Assembly: GCA_018105865.1 (NCBI GenBank)
Contig: CM030833.1
Span: forward strand, 29,808,640 to 29,872,639
From: Metaphire vulgaris
Lineage: Eukaryota; Annelida; Clitellata; Crassiclitellata; Megascolecidae
DNA: 64,000 bases
Direction: 5' to 3'
The notes below the pieces were generated by a model, which was not told where the DNA came from, did no database searches, and was given only the letters and a program-made list of their open reading frames with translations. Position numbers and translations under genes: made by a program. Of the stretch, positions 59,846 through 64,000 are shown piece by piece (position 1 is the stretch's first letter; every line of letters starts with the position of its first letter).

Positions 59846-60121
59846 CAGGGGCGGGGCGTACCCAGGGTATTTGGCGCCCATGGCAGGGGTCAGAAAATTT
59901 AATTAGCAAGCTAAAAATTTCTAATTAGTAAATCGTGACTATTAAAATTTATTGACACGAGATTAAAACTACAGATGCACTTTTCTTGCTTTTACTAATG
60001 CGAACTGGTCTATGATCACGTGCCTCTCAAAGTCAGTTTTCTCGGTTTCTTTTCTTTCTTCTCTGCGTAGAGCTAGATCGCAATTTTTGGAATCCCGTAA
60101 AGTTGACATCTGTCCTACCTT
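59846..60121. mobile_element. hAT-like MITE, GTACCTAGGG family, 3'-truncated
   Basis: Starts CAGGGGCGGGGCGTACCCAG and is collinear with 1721-2014 through ACTACAGATGCACTTTTCTT and CGAACTGGTCTATGATC. The right terminus is lost. Confidence 0.7.
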
Positions 60122-61419
60122 CCATGTCCTAAGTATACGTCGCTGCATGAGTCGTAAATCTGCGTCCTCATGCGGGTACATGCTGTCACGTTGTGCCATT
60201 GAATACCTTTCTTTAATTTGTATGCTGATTGGTTGTTTTCGTATAGGCCTATCGAGCAATCCTAGTTATTTCTCTATTGACTAATGATTTCCTGTAGTAT
60301 GCATAGATTTCATGCAGCTTGTTCAAACATTCGTCTATGTCTCTATGGTAAACAGAGAGATACACGAATCGTCATCGTCAATATCCTTATAACACGGGAT
60401 CTATGAAGCCGTCGGGAGTATTTTTCTTCTGTATTCATACCGTAAATTGAAAATACACAAGTATCGGTGATGTCGGGTTATGATTTGTGGCGGTGGCTTC
60501 CATGACGACCGATTCTTTTTTCGCTGGTCTTTGATCATCCTCATCCTCATCATCATCATCATCAGCAGCAGCAGCCTTGGAATAAATCAGAATGCCCGTT
60601 GGGGAGGTTCGTGCGACTGCAAGTGGTCGTTCTTATCAGATAAGAACCGTTTGTTTATGAAATGATATCCAGTCACTATAGACACTCAAGTACTTGTACG
60701 ATAACAGCGTAGTGAGGGGAGGGGACTTAAGGGGAGGGAAGGACATTGAAGGCGAGTGTACGAGGAACTTGCGCATCACGTTCTGACGTGTCGCTGACTG
60801 TTTTAACGGACGTGGAAAGATAAAGGTTCATTTGCACGCGACAGTCTATATACTCCAGGTACACCGAGAACTGAAAATACTGAAAATGGCGTCCGGTGTT
60901 TGATCCCGAGATGTCCTATTATCGCTCACCGTGCCCTTACTTAGGCGTCCATTTCGAGTCACCGTTGCTTTAAATTTCCATTAAAATCTTCGCGATTCAA
61001 TTTGCGTATATGAGTGAGATTGGAATCAATTGGACAATACCGCATATTATATCGTAGGCCTACTTCCAATCAGGGTTAGAACGAGCTCATCAGAAATATG
61101 AGCAACTCGGGGTTCAAACCACAACAGTTTCGATATGCTTGGACCAGTGTTTAATCTAGGCCGTTTCCGGGGGGAATTGACCCTTCCCCCCCGGAAATTT
61201 CAAATTCCCCCCGGAAATTTTGGAATACTACATGGACTAACAGCGGCCCCTAGCAGAATTCCCCCGGCTTTGTCAGTTTCCCCGGCTTTTTCAGTTTCCC
61301 CGGAGTCCAGGAGTCTAGATTAAACACTGGCTTGGACACTTACTTACCTCTTTGTAGACTTCTCTCTCCTTGTCTGGAAGAGTATCTCCTTCCTACTCAC
61401 GTCCCAGCACTTCGCAAGT

Positions 61420-61931
61420 GTTATTGTTCAGCCACTTCTGAAAAAGGCTTTATACGGATACCGGCAATTTGAACAATTACAGACCAATTTCGATTCTCCG
61501 TTGTTATGTCTAAATTGCTTGAGCGCCTAGTACAGTTCTTCGTAGGATATAGTGGACCTGTTGTTATTCTCCATTTCTTTCCATCTTCCCCTCCAATCCG
61601 GTTACATTCCACGGAGACAGCTCGATCTTCCACTTGTCCATAATCGCAAAATCACTGCTGCGGGCCAGGCAGATGTGCGGGCCACTTCTCCGACAATCGA
61701 CTGAGGCTATATGCATTATTGTAATGGCGCCATAGAAGTTTTACGATTGATCATTTAAAACACTCTGAAGACATCAATCGAAAGACAAAAGATAGTTTAC
61801 GGTTTCTACATCTTGTTGAATACACAGATCTTTTAGGAAACAACTGAAGACATTCTTGTTTGATTGATCCGGTTCGCAACTGACATGAGCGCATTTGCTG
61901 CTTTGCGATTATTTGCGCTATAGAAATGTTC

Positions 61932-61935
<4 letters not shown>
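61420..61935 (+). pseudogene. Collapsed LINE: reverse transcriptase start joined to 3' end
   Basis: PLLKKAL, then (after a frame change) NLNNYRPISILR and SKLLERL-like sequence are the conserved entry to LINE reverse transcriptases. Around 61820-61865 a TTTAGGAAACAACTGAAGAC stretch reads FRKQLKTFLFD, the usual LINE C-terminus. The 3' tail GCGCTATAGAAATGTTCG then leads into (AAT)n. Most of the enzyme between is deleted, and a SINE-like GGCGCCATAGAAGTT piece interrupts at about 61725. Confidence 0.6.

Positions 61936-61991
<56 letters not shown>
61936..61991. repeat. (AAT)n tail of a LINE remnant
   Basis: About 18 AAT units directly after GCTATAGAAATGTTCGT; best read as the 3' tail of the preceding LINE piece. 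Confidence 0.85.
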
Positions 61992-61994
<3 letters not shown>

Positions 61995-63771
61995 CGGCAA
62001 GACAGTGGCGCAAACCTGATTAGAAAAACGTCTTGAAATTGCTGATCTGAAGCAAAATGTTAGGCCTACCGCTCTCTCTTATAGGCCTGTAGGCTATAGT
62101 AGGAGAAAGGAGAAATGTGTAGGGATGTTAGCAAGGACTCAACCCTCAAGGCAGGACCAAGGACTTGGCTGTACTAGTTAAATTGTAATTTGATGGTAAG
62201 ACTTATAGGTCTATATAGGCCATATAACTAGTACATATAGTATAAAGTTAAGGATTGGAAGGCAAAAAGATAAGAAACTGCATTGCTATTAAAAAATGTA
62301 CGAGCGCTAAGGCCGAGAAAAAGTGCAATGCTGTACAAAAATTATCAGTAAAAACGTAATAGCTCTTTTTGATGAACTCGTTCTCCACCCCCAGTCTGTT
62401 TTTCGTGAGGTGACACTTCTGCATTTTGGAATTGTAAAAGAAAAACTCAAACGGCTACATTCAGGATATAATAACCAAGAAGTAGACCAAATTTCATGCA
62501 TTCTGACTCGGAGGTTGTGAAAATATTTACAATGAAACAGGATGGTGCCGGTTTTATTGGTCCACCCTGTAATATATAATATATATATATATATACAGTA
62601 TAGGCTGCTCCCATTATCGTGTGGTAACATTATATGGGCACCATAAACACAGGCCGTAAACATAATAAAATATATATTGGATGAGTTCTCATTCACTAGG
62701 CCCTACATGATAGACATTGAATTCATACAGCAATGTTTTATGATCCAAGTCACTGACTGACTTCAAGGACAAACCAAGGACTCAAGACCAGGACCAAGGA
62801 CTCGGTCACTCGGCCATCAAGGCCGGGACCAAGGACCTGTAACTTGTCCTTAAGGAGTCCGTAAGGACTGAACCAAAGTCAAGGACTAACATCCCTGGAA
62901 GTGGCGGTTCCAGGATTTCTTGGGGGGGTGGTGAAATGAATCCATAGGAAGTTGGTGGGGGATGAAAATACTGTAGAAGGAAAAAATTAATAAACTTTTG
63001 CCGAATAAGGCTGACAACGGGGAATTTTATCCTTAATTTTACTACACTTTAACCAAAAAAACTAGGTTGACAAGAAAAAAGGCCATCCACAGTTTTTCCC
63101 GGTAGTTTTACCACCATTCCCCACCAACTTCCTATTTTACCCAAAAATAACTTTAACAAGCAAAATAAAAAGTCCGGTGGGGATGCATCCCCACTGATCT
63201 CCTCCCCACGTGGAACCGTCACTGATCCCTGGAAATTTTGTCCAATTTGCGATGATAAAGATATTGAAAAAGTCTGCCTGGTGGGTGGTGAGTCCGCGGG
63301 TAGGGTGGGGGTGGGGGGGGCATAGCTTGAAATCCTGTCTCAAGAGCTTGTCGAAATCGTTTCGTTCCTGAGAATCTTAAGACACCGAGAGAGACAGAGA
63401 CAGAGACAGAACCTGGCGTTGAGATGAAAACACACTTATGCAACGTCCAATCGTAAACACTATAGACGCTGGGAACGTCAATCTAAACAAATGCCAATCA
63501 AACTATAATAAAACGCCCAAGTCTCTGTCTCCTTCTGTCTGTCTGTCTTTTTCTCTATTTCTGCGACGTCGCCATCACCGGGTAACTGTTTAGACTTAGC
63601 GGGGAGTGTGGGGGTCTGGCTGGGTGCGACCAGAGAAAGTGGCTTTTTAGATATTTGCCGGTCTCCAAAAATTATATTTATTTGATTTAATTTGATTTCT
63701 CATCTAAACGAATAACAGAAAACTCAAATCGCGACAACAGATTGTTTAATTCTGAAGAACGACAGAGCAGA

Positions 63772-63812
<41 letters not shown>

Positions 63813-64000
63813 TTGGCTTTGTATGAATTTGCTGGATGGTGTAAATGTCCATTTGAAGTTTTTGACGAATTCAAACTACACGTGTTAATCGAAAAAACGG
63901 TAATAAAGAGTGCATGGTTGATTGATTAACTTAAACTGAGTGAGTGAATGATTAAATGATTGGTTGAGTGATTGATTGGCGGACGAGTGATGCTGTGCGT

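Larger units (their letters stand above)
59238..64000. other. 3' terminal region of the window, no recognised exon
   Basis: Contents: SINE/LINE-tail-like AACTTCTATAGCGCCG at 59391, a GTACCTAGGG hAT copy (59846-60121), a palindromic GGGGGAATT element flanked by inverse AGTGTTTAATCTAG words (about 61146-61330), LINE remnants (61420-61935) with an (AAT)n tail, a mariner-like terminus near 62570, GC-rich short repeats near 63180-63330 and (GA)n at about 63773-63808. May be an intron of the gene starting at 59168. Confidence 0.45.

Overview
The window is animal nuclear DNA. Genes are split by GT-AG introns, non-coding DNA is AT-rich, and there are many trinucleotide microsatellites, short inverted-repeat DNA transposons and decayed LINE fragments. 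Gene content (dynactin p24, APC15, TOX, CFAP58, SLC26, POSH) and the compact introns suggest an invertebrate, probably marine. The phylum cannot be decided by eye.

Layout. 133-1288 (+): last four coding exons of DCTN3, whose 5' part lies before the window. 4919-6695 (-): a GC-rich, low-complexity protein I do not recognise, readable only by changing frame twice. 7819-10249 (+): complete ANAPC15 in four small exons. 11212-15162 (-): TOX-family HMG-box gene, eight exons. 16095-27735 (+): complete CFAP58, 17 exons, with an X-box-like motif about 75 bp before the ATG. 31139-33473 and 37863-40110 (+): two tandem intronless SLC26/SulP anion transporters with SulP and STAS domains. They share two nearly identical blocks, and each has reading-frame trouble. 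42129-49974 (+): complete SH3RF1/POSH, RING plus four SH3 domains, 12 exons. 57900-59237 (+): GC-rich promoter-like region followed by a short exon encoding a signal peptide. The rest of that gene was not found.

Exon models were built from splice-site dinucleotides, codon phase and remembered family sequences, and every multi-exon model closes in phase. The genes are not an operon-like unit. The only functional grouping visible is cytoskeletal or ciliary (DCTN3, CFAP58), and it may be chance.

Non-coding DNA is dominated by non-autonomous elements. These include roughly 80-bp palindromic TTAA elements (six full copies), several hAT-like families (four insertions with perfect 8-bp target duplications), Tc1/mariner and pogo-like elements with TA duplications, and LINE 3' ends. 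A recurring tail resembling GCGCTATAGAAGTT is often followed by (AAT)n or (GATT)n. I found no CRISPR array, rRNA or convincing tRNA gene. No wholly new system stands out. The best leads are the gene-conversion pattern in the SLC26 pair, the frame breaks, a caspase-like exon inside SH3RF1 and a foldback element near 54.4 kb.
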